Shown here piece after piece: positions 37,544 through 49,787 of a stretch of DNA of 64,000 bases (position 1 is its first letter; every line of letters begins with the position of its first letter). The notes beneath the pieces were generated by a model, which saw nothing but the letters and a program-made list of their open reading frames with translations, was not told where the DNA came from and did not search any database. The translations under genes were made by a program, and so were the position numbers. The DNA is from Eucommia ulmoides. Its lineage: Eukaryota; Streptophyta; Magnoliopsida; Garryales; Eucommiaceae. The stretch spans positions 51,572,897 to 51,636,896 of the forward strand of contig CM028330.1 of the NCBI GenBank assembly GCA_016647705.1. Reading direction: 5' to 3'.

Positions 37544-38618
37544 ATATATATAACTCAAATTACCCAAATACACAAGTTAAATAATAACAAAAAATAACAT
37601 TAATCAATATATTAACCAAAAAAAAATGTCAACTTAATTTTGTTCGCTAATAAATACAACCAAACCAAGATTCACACAACAAAAACTATTTGTAACCAAA
37701 ACAACCACAAAATATATTTCTAAATATATTTCTAAAGTTTAATACTCCATCTACAAAATAACAACATACCATATTTTTTCCAATCTTCATCTAACTTAAT
37801 TCAGTCGTCATCCACCTTAATTCAATATTCATCCAAAGAAACCTTTATCATCAAAACATATGCATAAAAAAATAATAAGTTTTAACTATTAATAAAATTA
37901 AACGAACACCTTTTCGTACATTAATATTAACCAAAGAATTTGTATTTGAAACATAAACCAAACATGCCCTAAAGAAGATTTAACAAAAAACAAATGAGTT
38001 TGTAACATCACAACTTACCCTAGCAAGTTGGTTTTCGCCACCAAATTCAGAAACAATTATTGCAAGAATTGGATCAGAGGGTGACCAACAAAAGTCCATA
38101 ACATTTTCAACCTTTACTGACGTCTTATTCATACAAAGATGATATTTCTTCTGATCCTTGCGAAGTACTAAATTTAATCAAGTAAATCAATAGGGACTAA
38201 AAAAAATCACCTAAAGATAGGCCAAGAAACACAACTAAAACTCCCAGTTCCACCGATTGCAAAATCATCTGCACTCCCCTTGAAATCTCTCATTAATTTT
38301 CCAATTCTCACATTAAAAAATATTACGAACAACCCTCTGCATTATGAAGACATATTAGATGTTACCTCCAGAGTCAACAATATATAGACATGTTAGATGT
38401 TGCTAGGTTCATAGATGCTTTATGTCACCAAAAACCTCCCACCAGAAGAAAAATCAATCACCTTACAACCTGCCAAAAGGAAAAACAAATTTAAAGAACA
38501 GAAAAAAAAAAAAAATTGAAGCAATGAGCTTGTGGAAGCAAAGGGAATTGATCAGAGAAAGCAATCAAATATAAAATCACAGAAAAAAAGAGAAAGGCCT
38601 GCAATGCTAAGAAGCTAC

Positions 38619-39160
38619 GGTGGCATTTGGTAACCGTTTCTGTTTCCATTCCAGCAGTGGGATGGGAATGGGATGGGAATTTTGTTTTCTTTTTGGGAGT
38701 AGAATCGCGTTTGGTAACGATAATTTTTTTTTTTTGTTTTGAGAAGGGAATTGTGTTTGGTAATGATTTTATCCTAAAATCTTTTTCTTTTTTTTTTTTT
38801 TTTTTTTTCTGTTTTGGCCTGACGGCGGTGGCTCTGGCGCCGACGACGCCAGAAGGCAATGGCGCCAGCCGGCGACGCCGGCCAGAAGTGGCCGGAAAAT
38901 TTCCGGCCGTCCGGCGACGGTCGCCCGTTGGTCGCCCGGTAGGTGAATAGTGACCATGTGTTTTAGGAATGGAATGGGAATAATGAAAAACAACTTTTTT
39001 TTGTTTCTCATTTCTTAAGAAAAAAATGAGCACAATTCTCAAATGGGAATGAAATGGAAACGGAAACAAAAATTACTAAACGCTATTCCCAAACAGAATT
39101 CCCAAAAATCTGAGAATGGAATGGGAATTTCTGAAATAGAAATGGTTATCAAACGGGGCC
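38619..39160. mobile_element. PIF-like MITE inside CACTA, 542 bp
   Basis: Ends are GGTGGCATTTGGTAACCG and, inverted, GGCCCCGTTTGATAACC, both followed by TTTCT-rich sequence. TAC flanks it at 38616-38618 and 39161-39163. GGGAATGG-type repeats border both ends. The middle (about 38820-38945) is strikingly GC-rich, with GCCGGCGACG-type repeats, unlike the rest of the CACTA element. Confidence 0.7.
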
Positions 39161-39452
39161 TACATTTTCATCTTCACTGCCTAAGCCAACGCTATCATCA
39201 TCATTTTCATAAACAAGCTACATTTGGTTCCCACTTCCTAGGAAAAAGAGAGAAATGATTTAAATGATTAAACTCTAAACTTTCAAAAAATTTGGAAATC
39301 ACTCTCTCATTGCTTCAGCAAAAGCTCAAACTCACCCATATGGCCATGAAACTGAATAAAAATTGGGAACAGAATAGAAACAGGGAACAAAACTTTAACC
39401 CGAATACATAAAAGCGTCATTGTGAGAGGAATTTCAGAGAAATGAGAGAAAA

Positions 39453-39885
39453 ATGAGTGGATCGATAACACAAGACTGGGAGCCAGTCGTGATCTGCAAG
39501 AGGGCTCCTACCACCTCCGCTGGGAAGGACGAGAAGACCGTCAATGCCGCCCGTCGCTCCGGTGCTCAAATTGAGCACGTTAAGAAATCAATTGCTGGCA
39601 TAAACAAGGCAACTTCTAATAGCACATCTTTGAAGACAAGGAAGCTTGATGAAGACACTGAGAATCTTGCCCAAGAGAGGGTACCAAGTGAACTGAAGAA
39701 AGCCATTAAGCAAGCTCGGATGGAGAAGAAGCTTACTCAAGCTGAAGTTGCTCAATTGATTAACAAGAAGTCGCATATCATACAAGAGTATGAATCTGGA
39801 AAAGCCATTCTAATCAACAGGTATTTAGCAAACTAGAGAGGGCTCTTGAAGCCAAACTCATAGGTAAAAAATATGAAGGCAGGCA
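39453..39885 (+). pseudogene. MBF1: MBF1 (multiprotein bridging factor 1) intronless copy
   Basis: MBF1 bridges transcription factors and TBP; it has an N-terminal MBF1 domain and a C-terminal helix-turn-helix. Here residues 1-118 read without interruption. They include QDWEPVVICKRAP, DEKTVNAARRSGAQIE, LDEDTEN, RVPSELKKAIKQAR and, from the HTH, KLTQAEVAQLINKKSHIIQEY then ESGKAI. A one-base loss near 39808 shifts the frame to a false stop at 39836. The true C-terminus (NQQVFSKLERALEAKL, then GKK) continues in the next frame, where the usual stop seems lost. Continuous coding suggests a retrocopy or captured cDNA, since I recall introns in MBF1a/b-type genes. It lies between a MITE and the CACTA right end. 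Confidence 0.92.
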
Positions 39886-41211
39886 TGAAAGAAGTCTCTC
39901 TTAACCTCCTCCTACACATGAATTGACCAAATTATAAAAAGAATAATGGAGAGGTGTGTACATGAACCAATCTCACCACAACTGCTGTCATTTAGTATTT
40001 GTTCCCATAAAAAGAAGTATAACTGTTACAAATTTACTGCAAAATTCAAAATATAAAAATCAAATTAGTAGATTTATTAACTTCATCAATGAAACTGAGA
40101 AAAGAATAGAAACTCAGAACATAAAAATAAATAAAACAAAAATTTGGGAACATGAATTGAGAACAAAATAGAAATAGGGAACATAATAGAATGGAATGGA
40201 TGTCCATAGCAATAGCAGTAGAATCCTAGAACATAATCAGATATTTGAGAACAGAAACACGAAACAAACGTAAAATCCTTTAGGAGAACAGAACGATACC
40301 GCTGCCACCCCCTTGCAATCGCCGAGCATCGCCGCCGCCGCCGCCGCCGCCGATGTCTCAAAATCGTCATCATGCACCAACAGACGACCGTCTTCTATAT
40401 GTCAAATGGCCAAATCTATTCACCTCTAGTTCCGATTTTTCCAAAATCACGGTTGATTGGGTTCGACACAGAGCGAGGAGAGGAATAGGACTCAGATTTG
40501 GTTGTGACAAAGATGGTGTTGTAAGAGGCAGGGAAAAATGAGATCGCGATGGAGGGAACGGAGGCTAGATATTAGAGATGTCGAGGCGAGGTGGTGAGGA
40601 CGGCGTTAGCAAGTCGAGTACGTCAGCGATGGAATGGAGGAGCTTAGCGTGAGTTTGGGGTGAAGGTGAAGACTAAGCGGTGAAGAGGGTTTGGAAGAAA
40701 TGTATGAGCGGGAGGGTTAGGGATTTTGGGTTCTTTTTTTTTTATTTTTACTGCAAATGTATGAGAGAGAAAGGAGATAAGGCTTGGCGCCAAGGCCAAA
40801 ATGACCTCGTTTCAGTATAATAATTTCTATTTCGTTTTTATTTTTAATTTTTTAATTTAATTTGGGCACTATTATTTGTCCTTTAATTATATAGTTCCAC
40901 TATATTTGAACATAGCACCGTGTCCTAATATAATTTATATTTTTAGGACACAATTTTTAGTCTTTATATGTTATATATAGATATTATTTTTTATTATTAC
41001 TAATTTAATTCTATTGAGACACTACTTCTTGTCTTGTAAATATTTGAATATATATTATTTTTATTAAAATAATGAGAATTAAATTATTAAAAATATAAAA
41101 TTGAATTTTATGCGACACTTCTAATTTTGTGCCTAGAAAAGTCACTTTATAAAAAACATTTGATGTAATTTCTTAACAATAATGCCCTGATAGACAGTTT
41201 TTGTTGTAGTG

Positions 41212-42914
41212 CTTAGTGGGTTGGAGAGAGGTCTAGAGAAATTGGGAATATTGGGCATAAATTATGGTATACAGGGAAAGGACAAACATAGGAATGGGGT
41301 AGGTATTATGGTAGACAGGACTTTAAAGGATAGCGTAGTCAATATTAGGAGAATTACAAAGAAGATGAGGGTTATGGAAATGGTGATGGAAGGGGAAGTG
41401 ATTAACGTTATTAATGGGTACGCTCTGTAAGTTGGACTACAAGAAGATGTTAGAAGAGAATTTTGCGAGAATATGGATGAAGTTGTTCAAAGTATACCTA
41501 ACCAAGAAAAAATATTTATTGGATGAGATTTGAATTGTCATGTAAGGGAAGAAAAATGGATTTTTAAGAAAGTATATGGTAGCTATGGATTTGGGGAGAC
41601 GAATACAATGAGTGAGATGATTTTAGATTTTGCTATGGCGTATGATTTAGTTATTCTGCACACATGTTTTAGGAGGAGAGATGAGCACGTTATCACATTT
41701 TAAAGTAGAAAGAAGATTAACCAAATAAACTTTGTCCTTACTGGAACGACTGATCGTTTCATATGTAAGGACTATAAAGTCATAGCTGGATAGAGTATTG
41801 TTACCTAACATAGAAAGATGGTAACCTATTTGAAGTTGTAGGGGACGTTGAAGTAAGAGTTTAAGATAAGTAAACATACAAGGATACGTTTGAGATATCT
41901 AAGAGGTGAACAGATGGAGTTGTTTAAAAATAAAACTAGTAATGATGAGTTATGAAATAAACATGAGGAAGTGAATAAAATGTGGGGGTGATATGGCAAG
42001 TTATATTAGAGAAATGGGCAAAGAAGTTTTACGCATTTAAAGTGGAAGAGGACCATAATATAAAAAAAGTTAGTGGGGGATTGAGGAGGTCCAAATAGCC
42101 TTTCGCGACAAGAAAATAACTTCTAAATAATGATAAAAATGTCAAAGCAGGGAGAGTTGGGAGAAGTATAAATATGCAAAAGCGGAGTCAAGAAAAATTA
42201 TTATAGAATCAAAATTTCCGGCGTAGATAATTTGTATCAAAAGTTAGATACAAAAGCTAGAGAAAATTATCTATTTAAACTAACTAGGTAACATGAATGA
42301 AAGACTAGAGATATAAAAAGTTCCAGATACATCAAAGATGTTGATGAAAATGTCCTGTTGAAGGATGATGAGTTTTTGAAATGATGGAGAAGTTATTTTT
42401 AGTTTATTTAATGAGAACAATGCTGGGGAATCTAGATTAGAGTTGACAAGCTTATCTTCAAATATGGTTTATAGATTTAATAGAAGAATTAGGGTTTCGA
42501 AAGTTACAATTTCACTAAGGAAGATGAGGATAGAAAGAGCAATAGGGCCGAATGAGATCCTTATAGAGGTGTGGAAAAGTTTGAGAGATCTTAGGATAGA
42601 GTATTTAGCTAGATATTTCAATGATATTTTGAGGACTAAGATAATGCATGATGACTAGAGGATGAGTATCTTAGTACCCATCTATAAAAATAAAGATGAT
42701 ATTCGAAGTTGTACGAACTATCGAGGTATAAAACTTATAAGTTATACTATGAAATTTTGGGAGAGAAAAAATTTAGAATAAGATATAAAACGAGTATAGA
42801 GGATAATCAATTTGAATTTGCTCAGTCGATCAACCACTAAAACTATCTATTTACTCAGGACATTAATAAAAAAATATAGAAAAAACAATAAAGATTAACA
42901 TATGGTATTTGTGG
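41212..42914 (+). pseudogene. RTE-type LINE, middle part (endonuclease to reverse transcriptase)
   Basis: Reading resumes exactly after the CACTA target duplication. The endonuclease continues to about 41430 (YTGKDKHRNGVGIMVDRTL, then VINVINGYAL). The reverse transcriptase starts near 42443: VSKVTISLRKMRIERAIGPN, then EVWKSLRDLRIEYLARYFN, VPIYKNKDDIRSCTNYRGIK and MKFWER. Many stops and frameshifts lie between. The last clear LINE residues are HMVFVD near 42914, where a copia fragment replaces the continuation. Confidence 0.85.
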
Positions 42915-43577
42915 ATTAGTGAAAGGATTAGAAATATATTTCCCACCCAAATCACATCTAAAGCATTTGATAACAACAGAATATTGGGTCTTAATAACAG
43001 CTTGCAAGGATTGAAAAATACAAAAGAATTCATAACGATATTTCATAAGATAAACCCAACAATATCGAGTATAATCATCAATTAAAGAAGCAAAATATCT
43101 GGACTCCCTTTTTGTAATCGGGGAAGGACCCCACACATCAAAGTGAATCAAATCAAATAGTGCAAGAGAAGAAGAAATACTTTGATTAAAAGGTAAAGCA
43201 GAGAACTTGTCGTCTTTCATTTGAACCGTATGGACGCCAAAAAAATTTAAGTTGGGGCTCCGCCCCGAAACCTTGGACAGGGGACGCACTCCGCCCCCAT
43301 TTGCGGTCCTTGTGGATGTGATCAAACTTTCTTCCATGAGATTAAGCTCTTGATACCATCTGAAGATCAATGACTAAACATAAAAGTCTAGAGATAAAGA
43401 AGAAACGAAGGTTAGAGTTAATTATCACTAAATAAATGAATACAAAAATATGCGGAAAAACCTAGAAAAAATATACTTATATAAGCGTACAATGGAAAGA
43501 CTGAAAAAACAAGTAAAAGACTATTCTACCCATAATACTAAATAATAATAGTAACTTTGATAACTCTAATAGTATCA
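42915..43577 (-). mobile_element. Copia family E fragment inside the LINE
   Basis: The minus strand shows a ~217 bp 5' LTR (43361-43577, TGATACTATTAGAG to CTTCA) with a TATATAAG box near 43477. Next come a primer site TGGTATCAAGAGC (43346-43358), a short unique stretch, then integrase without gag or protease: LIHFDVWGPSP, FASLIDDYTRYCWVYLM and IKCFRCDLGGKYIS. It ends inside the integrase core. It is both internally deleted and truncated. No target duplication is seen, and LINE sequence is missing at the junction. Confidence 0.8.
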
Positions 43578-43790
43578 TGTTTAAATCCTTACCTCTTAAT
43601 TCTAGTGATGGATGAGCTCACAAAACATATTCAAGATGGGGTACCTTAGAGTTTGTTGTTCGTGGATGACATAATACTAATTGATGAAAATAAATAATAG
43701 GTCTTAAAACTAAGTTAAAAAGATGGAAAGAAGTCTTAGAGTTTAAAGGTTTAGAGGTTAGCAAAAGTAAGACAGAATACATGCATTCTA
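43578..43790 (+). pseudogene. RTE-type LINE, 3' part
   Basis: Reverse transcriptase resumes with NPYLLILVMDELTKHIQDGVP and the FVDDIILIDE block, where FVDD is the catalytic motif, then KTEYMHSNF. Roughly 70-80 residues expected between HMVFVD and SPYLF-type sequence are absent. The relic stops where repeat R copy 2 begins. Confidence 0.8.
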
Positions 43791-43880
43791 ATTTCTTAAA
43801 TAAAAAAATACTTAATTTTTGAAATAATTTTAAATTTTAAAAATTCAGGAGCAAGTACTCTTTAATTAATAAAAAAAATA

Positions 43881-46877
43881 GGAATTTTCCTCCAAATGTC
43901 ATCTTTTTAAAGTAGACAACTTTTTAAATCCCACCCTTTTTCAAAGATGATTAAAACTCTCATTTTAAGATTTTTGGTTTGAAAAGTCATGTGCTGAGTT
44001 GGCAAACTTTTCTCTTTTCCTTTTTTGCCCCTTGTTCATTTAAACCTAAATCTAATTTTTTTAAATGGGCCTCATTTTCTCTCTCTTCCTTGCCGGCTCT
44101 CTCTCAGCCCTAGCAAAGCTCACGCTGCCCTCGCCATATCTCCTCACCACTGCTCGTGCATAGCTCGTTGCCATCGTCCTTGCCTTAGCTCGTCGCCGCC
44201 ATCCTCGCCTTAGCTCGTCGTCGCCATCCTCTCCATAGCTAGCCACCGCCGTCCTCGCCTTAGGTCGTTGTCATCGTCGTCACCATCTCCCTAGCCATCG
44301 TCATCTCCCTAGCCGTCATCGCTCCATGGCCACCATCTCTTCTTCGATTTGTCATCATCTCCACTCTCATTCGTCATTATCGCTTCGATTTGGCAACTCC
44401 ACCGCTACCTGAACGATTTTTAGTTTTTTTTTTTTTTTTTGGTTTCGATTATTGACAAATCTGACTTAGATCTTTGTTAGATATTGAAATAGAAGCTACT
44501 TTGTTTACCAATTTGCTCGAGATCATCGTTGTGCCCTGATTTTAGGTATTCTTCTTCTTCTTTTCTCTTTTTTTCTTTTTTCTTTGTTGTTTGCCCTGTT
44601 GCTGTTGGATTTTCAGTGGATGTTCATTGCTTGGGCGACGATGGACATCTTCAATCTTTAATTCCGTTCATTTCCGGCGAACAATCGGCGTAACTAGTAT
44701 TTTTTTCTCTCTGTTATTTATTTTCCATTTTAGGGTTTTAATGGTATATTTGCCCAGATCTATTGTTGCTAGATTTGTTTATGATTTTGGTATTGATTTT
44801 GTGTTCTTGCCACTTCTTTTTTTCTATTATTGAAAATACATTTGGCTTAGAGGATTTAGATTTTTAGATTGGTTGTAGTGATTTTCATTTGTCTTATTTT
44901 CAGTAAATATCTACTTAGTAGATTTAGTAGGTTTTATAATATTTAGTGGATATCTACTTAATTTCACCTACAAGTTCTATAATATTTAGTGGATAGCTAC
45001 TTAATTTATTTTCAGTAGATATCCACTTAGATTATTTTTTCAGTGGATATTCACTCACATTAGATCTGGTTAGATGCAAGCAATTTTAAATTTGTTTATT
45101 TTCGGTGGATATCCACTTAAACTATCTTTCAGTGGATTTCTAGCTAGATTATTTTTCAATGAACTTTTATGCATTTTTAATGGTATTTACAGTATTTTTG
45201 GTGAATGTTTAAATGTATAGTGAAATTATGGAATGGCATTTATAGTATTTTTGGTGAATGTTTAAATGTATAGTGAATAATTATGCGTTCCAATTGTTTG
45301 GTTGCTTGATAGGTGAAGGAAGATAAATGAAATTGAATTAGAATTTTGATATTATTTAGGATAGTCCAATTAGATTCAAATAAGTTCTAACGATTTCTTG
45401 ATTTATTTGTCAATTTTATCCTTTGTACGCAAATGTTGATGTTATTTTTTAGTTCAGTGGACATTCACTTATTGTTTAAATTTATTGTTTAAATGTTTGT
45501 GTTATTTTTTAGTTAAGTGGATATCCACTAATTGTTTTTAGTAGATAACTACTTATTATTTTTTAGTAGATATCCACTTATCTACTTATTGAAGACCGAT
45601 GAAGATGGAGGGAGCGCGACGGTGTGACGATTGGCGAAGACAACAGACATCAATGGTCTTAATTTTCAACGGATTTCCACTTTAATTTTTTTTTTGGATT
45701 TCCACTTAGGGGTTAAATGGATTTATGTATTTTTCTAGTGGAATGTAACTGAAGATTAATATTCGATAGAATTTTTTATGTTCTAGTGTCTCTAATTCTT
45801 AATATAAGTGGATATCTATGAAATATAATTAAGTGGATATCCACTTAATGGATATCTAAGTAGATATTCACTTAAAGGCATGTTTATCGATGGTTTTCAT
45901 TTGAGTTCTCCAATTTTCGCGAGAATGTGAAAATGTAAAGACACGTTTATTGATGGTTTTTGATTTTTTTTATGGTTTTAATTTGAGTTCTCCAATTTTT
46001 GTGAGAATGTGAAAATGTAAAGGCATGTTTATCGATGGTTTGGTTTTCTGATTGTTTCTATTATGTGGATATTCACTTAGTTATATTTAGTAGATATCTA
46101 CCTACATTATTTTTCGTGAATTTTTACTTAATGAAGTGGATATCCACTTAGTGGAGGAAGTGCGACGATATGATGATTGGCAAAGATGATGGATATCAAT
46201 CGTCTTAATTTTTAGCGGATGTCAATCGTCCGAATTTTCGGCGTATATCCACTTAATTTTTTTTTGTGGATTTCCACTTAGGGGTTATAAGTGGATTTAT
46301 GTAATTTTCTAGTAGAATGTAACCTAAGATTAATATTCAGTAGAATTGAAATTAAATTAAATGAAAAAAAATATTAGTGAATATCTACAAAATATAATTA
46401 AATGGATATCCACTTAATAGATATCTAAGTAGATATTCACTTAATTGATTTTTAGAAAATGAATCTAAAGGAATTTTTAATTTAAATAGAATTTAATATT
46501 TAATTTTTTATATTTTAAAATGTTCATAGAATATTTTAAAAAATAAAATAAATTTGAAATAAAATAAAGTGAAATATAATTAGGGTAATTATGATATTTC
46601 TTTTTTAAAAAAAAATATTTTTAAGAAAAATAAAATTAATTGAATTTTTTTATTAAAAAATAAAAATTGAGAAAAATTTCAAAACAAGTGAAATTCTAAA
46701 TATATATATTAGGAGTTTTGAAGGAAAAAAATGGCCAAAATGGCATTTTTGTAAATTTGTAGTCATTGACGGTAATTGAGGATGACTAAATATGATGGTA
46801 TTTTTGGAATGAGCCTAAAAAGTATGGAACCTAAAAAATTATTTTTTGAACAAATGAGACCCCTCAAAAATTTTCCC
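43881..46877. mobile_element. Mutator-like non-autonomous element, 2,997 bp
   Basis: A perfect 9-bp target duplication, AAAAAAATA, flanks it (43872-43880 and 46878-46886). Copy 1 of repeat R has this A-run only once. The ends GGAATTTTCC and, inverted, GGGAAAATTTTTG continue into a partly matching ~65 bp terminal repeat with shared TCAT and CTTTTT blocks. The left part has CT-rich DNA and CTTAGCTCGTCGCCGCCATCC-type repeats (44130-44340). The centre and right are studded with a palindrome. I see no transposase; frames are short and unrecognised. Confidence 0.75.
44900..46445. repeat. About twenty copies of palindrome AAGTGGATATCCACTT
   Basis: Exact 16-mers occur at 45831-45846 and 46134-46149. 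Near-exact forms occur at 44902, 44945, 44988, 45014, 45042, 45104, 45456, 45516, 45540, 45565, 45857, 46055 and 46410, among others. They lie singly or in pairs, not as a regular tandem. Many variants change both arms together (GTAGATATCTAC), which keeps the symmetry. Confidence 0.85.
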
Positions 46878-47361
46878 AAAAAAATATAGAAAATCGCCAT
46901 TCGATCCCAAAAGTAATAAAAATTTAGAATTAAAAATGTATTACATAAATCAACAATTTTAATTATCAGAATAATTTAAGATTTAAAAAAAAAATCAACA
47001 CCAACTGCTCTTTAAATAATGCAAAATGTATCAACCATCATTTACAAAAGTAATAAAATAATAGATTTGAAAATGTATTACATGCATAAGTAAAATTTAA
47101 ATACAAAATTGTAATATTTTTAAGAGGGTTAGAAGAGTAATTCATTTATTAGATAGTTTCAATTAATTTTTAGATAGTATAGTAACAGGGATAAAAAAGT
47201 AAATTTATATTTAACATTAAAGGAAGTAGGGTTCAAAGATATTTTTCAAATGACAGGGTATATCATTATAGGTTTTTCCAATGAAATGGGACTTCAATGA
47301 TATTTATCCATATTTTGACTAATTATTGCTTTCAATATAATTAATTATATATGACATTATC

Positions 47362-49722
47362 TGTAAGACCCCGACTTTTGACATACGTATAATTTAAGTT
47401 GCATTTTAAAATATTTCGAAAATACCAGGGTGGGTTACGATATAAATTATGTGAATTAAAATTTCAGAGGTTAGATTGTAATTTACATAAACCTTAAAAT
47501 TTAGAATGGGTTTAATTATTATCCTAACTAGAATGAAGGGGGGGCTTGGTGTAATTATAATATTATATACATATAGATAGAGGCGATGAAGGAAAACAAA
47601 GGGAGGAGAGGAGGCCACTTAGCCGGCCGTTGATCACACACACATATCGATATATACATATACTATATACATATATAGATAGAGATGAGAGAAGGATCGA
47701 GAAGCGATCGGAGAAAACGGAGAGAGAGAGAGGTTCGGCGATGGAGCTTCAGCGAGAAATGAGGTGTTGTCTGTCGGGGATGGGATCGGTCCGGCAGTGT
47801 GAACCGTTCGCCGCCGTCGTCTGGTGAGTGTTTGTGTTCTCTGTTTTCGTCGTTGTTGTTGTGTATGTGTGTGTGGTGAGTTTGGTCTGTGGGTAATCGA
47901 CGGTGTTGGCGGTAGAGGTGATTGTTGCGGTTGTTCCGGTGTGGTAGTGGGTGTGTGTTTTGTTTGGAGTATGTGTGTGTGTCATTTGTGTATGATCATG
48001 GCTATTATCCGATCTGTGTAGGCTTTGATCGTTGACGAGGTCTGCGGTAAAAGCCGCCGGAGTGGAGTGTAGAGAAAGAGAGAGAGAACAGTGGGTGTGT
48101 GTGATTTGTGCTGGTTGTGGGTGTGTGACCGTTCAGTTGAGTGTTTGTGGGTGTGTTTCGGTTGTGGATGTGTGTGTTTTGGGTGTATATTTGTCGCCGG
48201 TGGAGAGGGAGGCGTGTGGCGTCGCCGTTCGTCTGGTGTAGGCGAATGTTGTTAATCATCGGCCATCTGTGACGGAGGAGGGTGTGTCATCGTGGGTTAG
48301 CTGAAAAGAAATAGAAACAGAAAACGAAAGGGAGAGAGAGCAGGTTTGGCAGGCAATGGCAAGAAAGTGAGAGCGGTCGGTGGCTGGAGTCAAATCGAAA
48401 CATAAACAAGGAAAGAAAACAGTAAAAGAAAAGGGAATAAGAGGAGGGGAAAAGGAAAAATGCACAAACCACCCCAATGAAAACTAAGACTCATCTCGCG
48501 GACCGGTGAGAAATCCAGGGAAGGTAAAATTCCGAACTCTCTTAATATATGTATTTAATTGTCCCGTGGTTGATTATGAAACAAATTACTAGCATCGAAA
48601 ATGTCGAAATGGCAATAATAAATATTGAGACCGTTTACATGAATAAATTCGATATAATAAGCTGTAACGGAGTAATACTCGTTGAATAGTAATATTTCAC
48701 AATAAAAGGCGGGGAATAGGAAATTACGGGAATTAGAGTCTGTATTGCATGGTTAGGATATTTTTACATAAAATATTAATTTAGGCCCTGTCACTATTAG
48801 GTTCGCAGGCACCGGAGTACCGAAAGAGGATAGTTGGTAAAAGTCTTCGGAGTAGATTTCCAGGTGAGTGTATTGTCTTTTTGCAAACCTATTTTCATAT
48901 ATATATATATGATGAAAAATGTGTTTACTTAAAATTAGACGATTTTATAAATGAATTAGACGATTTTATAAATGATATGGATCAAGCAGGTTTTGGGTGA
49001 GGTTGTAAAGTGGATTTTCGTTGAATTATGTTGGTTTTAAAAGAAAGTTGAAAAATGATACATTGAATTTGATGGTTTTAAAGGAGAGTGGAAAAATGCC
49101 TGATTTTCTAAAACAAATGTGGAAACAGGGTTTTTGCTTAAATCAGTGGGTATTTTTAAAAGAGAGTGAAAAACATGATTTTGGATATTCTCCCCGAAAG
49201 GGGTGTGGATTATATTCTCCCCATAATAGGGTGTGAATTTTTTACGATATTGTTGTGGATTATATTCTCCGGTGTGGATTTTTGACGATATTGTTGTGGA
49301 TTATATTCTTCCAGTAAGTGGTGTGGATTTTTGACGATATTGTTGATTTGGATTATGCCATAGTTTTCTTCCCAAAAAAGATGTAGATATTCTCCCCGCA
49401 AGGGGTGTGGATTATATTTCTCCTTGTAAGGGGTGTGGATTTCTTCCCATAAGGGATGTGGATATTTCTCCCCATAATGGGGTGTGTATTATACAGTTTG
49501 TTCCACTAGGAAGGCATATCCTAACGGATGGTACAGTACCATTGCAATCGTGAGGTTAAAATGATCATTATGGCTAGCCAGAGAGAGTGGTGTAGTGTTT
49601 GAGGTATAGTGTTTTGTCGTATTTGGTGTTTTGTCATATATGGTGATGTGGTGTTTTATTATATCGTCTTGGTGTTTTATCATATTATTTTATACTGATG
49701 GTTTGGATGAATTTCATATATT

Positions 49723-49787
<65 letters not shown>

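Larger units (their letters stand above)
35686..41211. mobile_element. CACTA (En/Spm-type) element, 5,526 bp, non-autonomous
   Basis: The ends are CACTACAATGGAATTGG, with CTATCGGG following, and, inverted, CACTACAACAAAAACTG, with CTATCAGGG following. Both sub-ends carry repeated GGCACTA, GTGTC and GGACAC motifs, as expected of transposase-binding regions. The flanks CTA (35683-35685) and CTT (41212-41214) form a 3-bp target duplication. Removing the element and one copy restores the LINE endonuclease frame (T-K-W-V). No transposase is visible; inside are two PIF-like MITEs, one hAT-like element and an MBF1 copy. GCC triplet repeats lie at 40330-40352. Confidence 0.88.

Noticed and set aside
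38491-39069. 192-codon minus-strand frame
   Set aside because: It crosses a MITE boundary and A/T homopolymers; its composition comes from the GC-rich repeat and poly-Lys/Phe runs.
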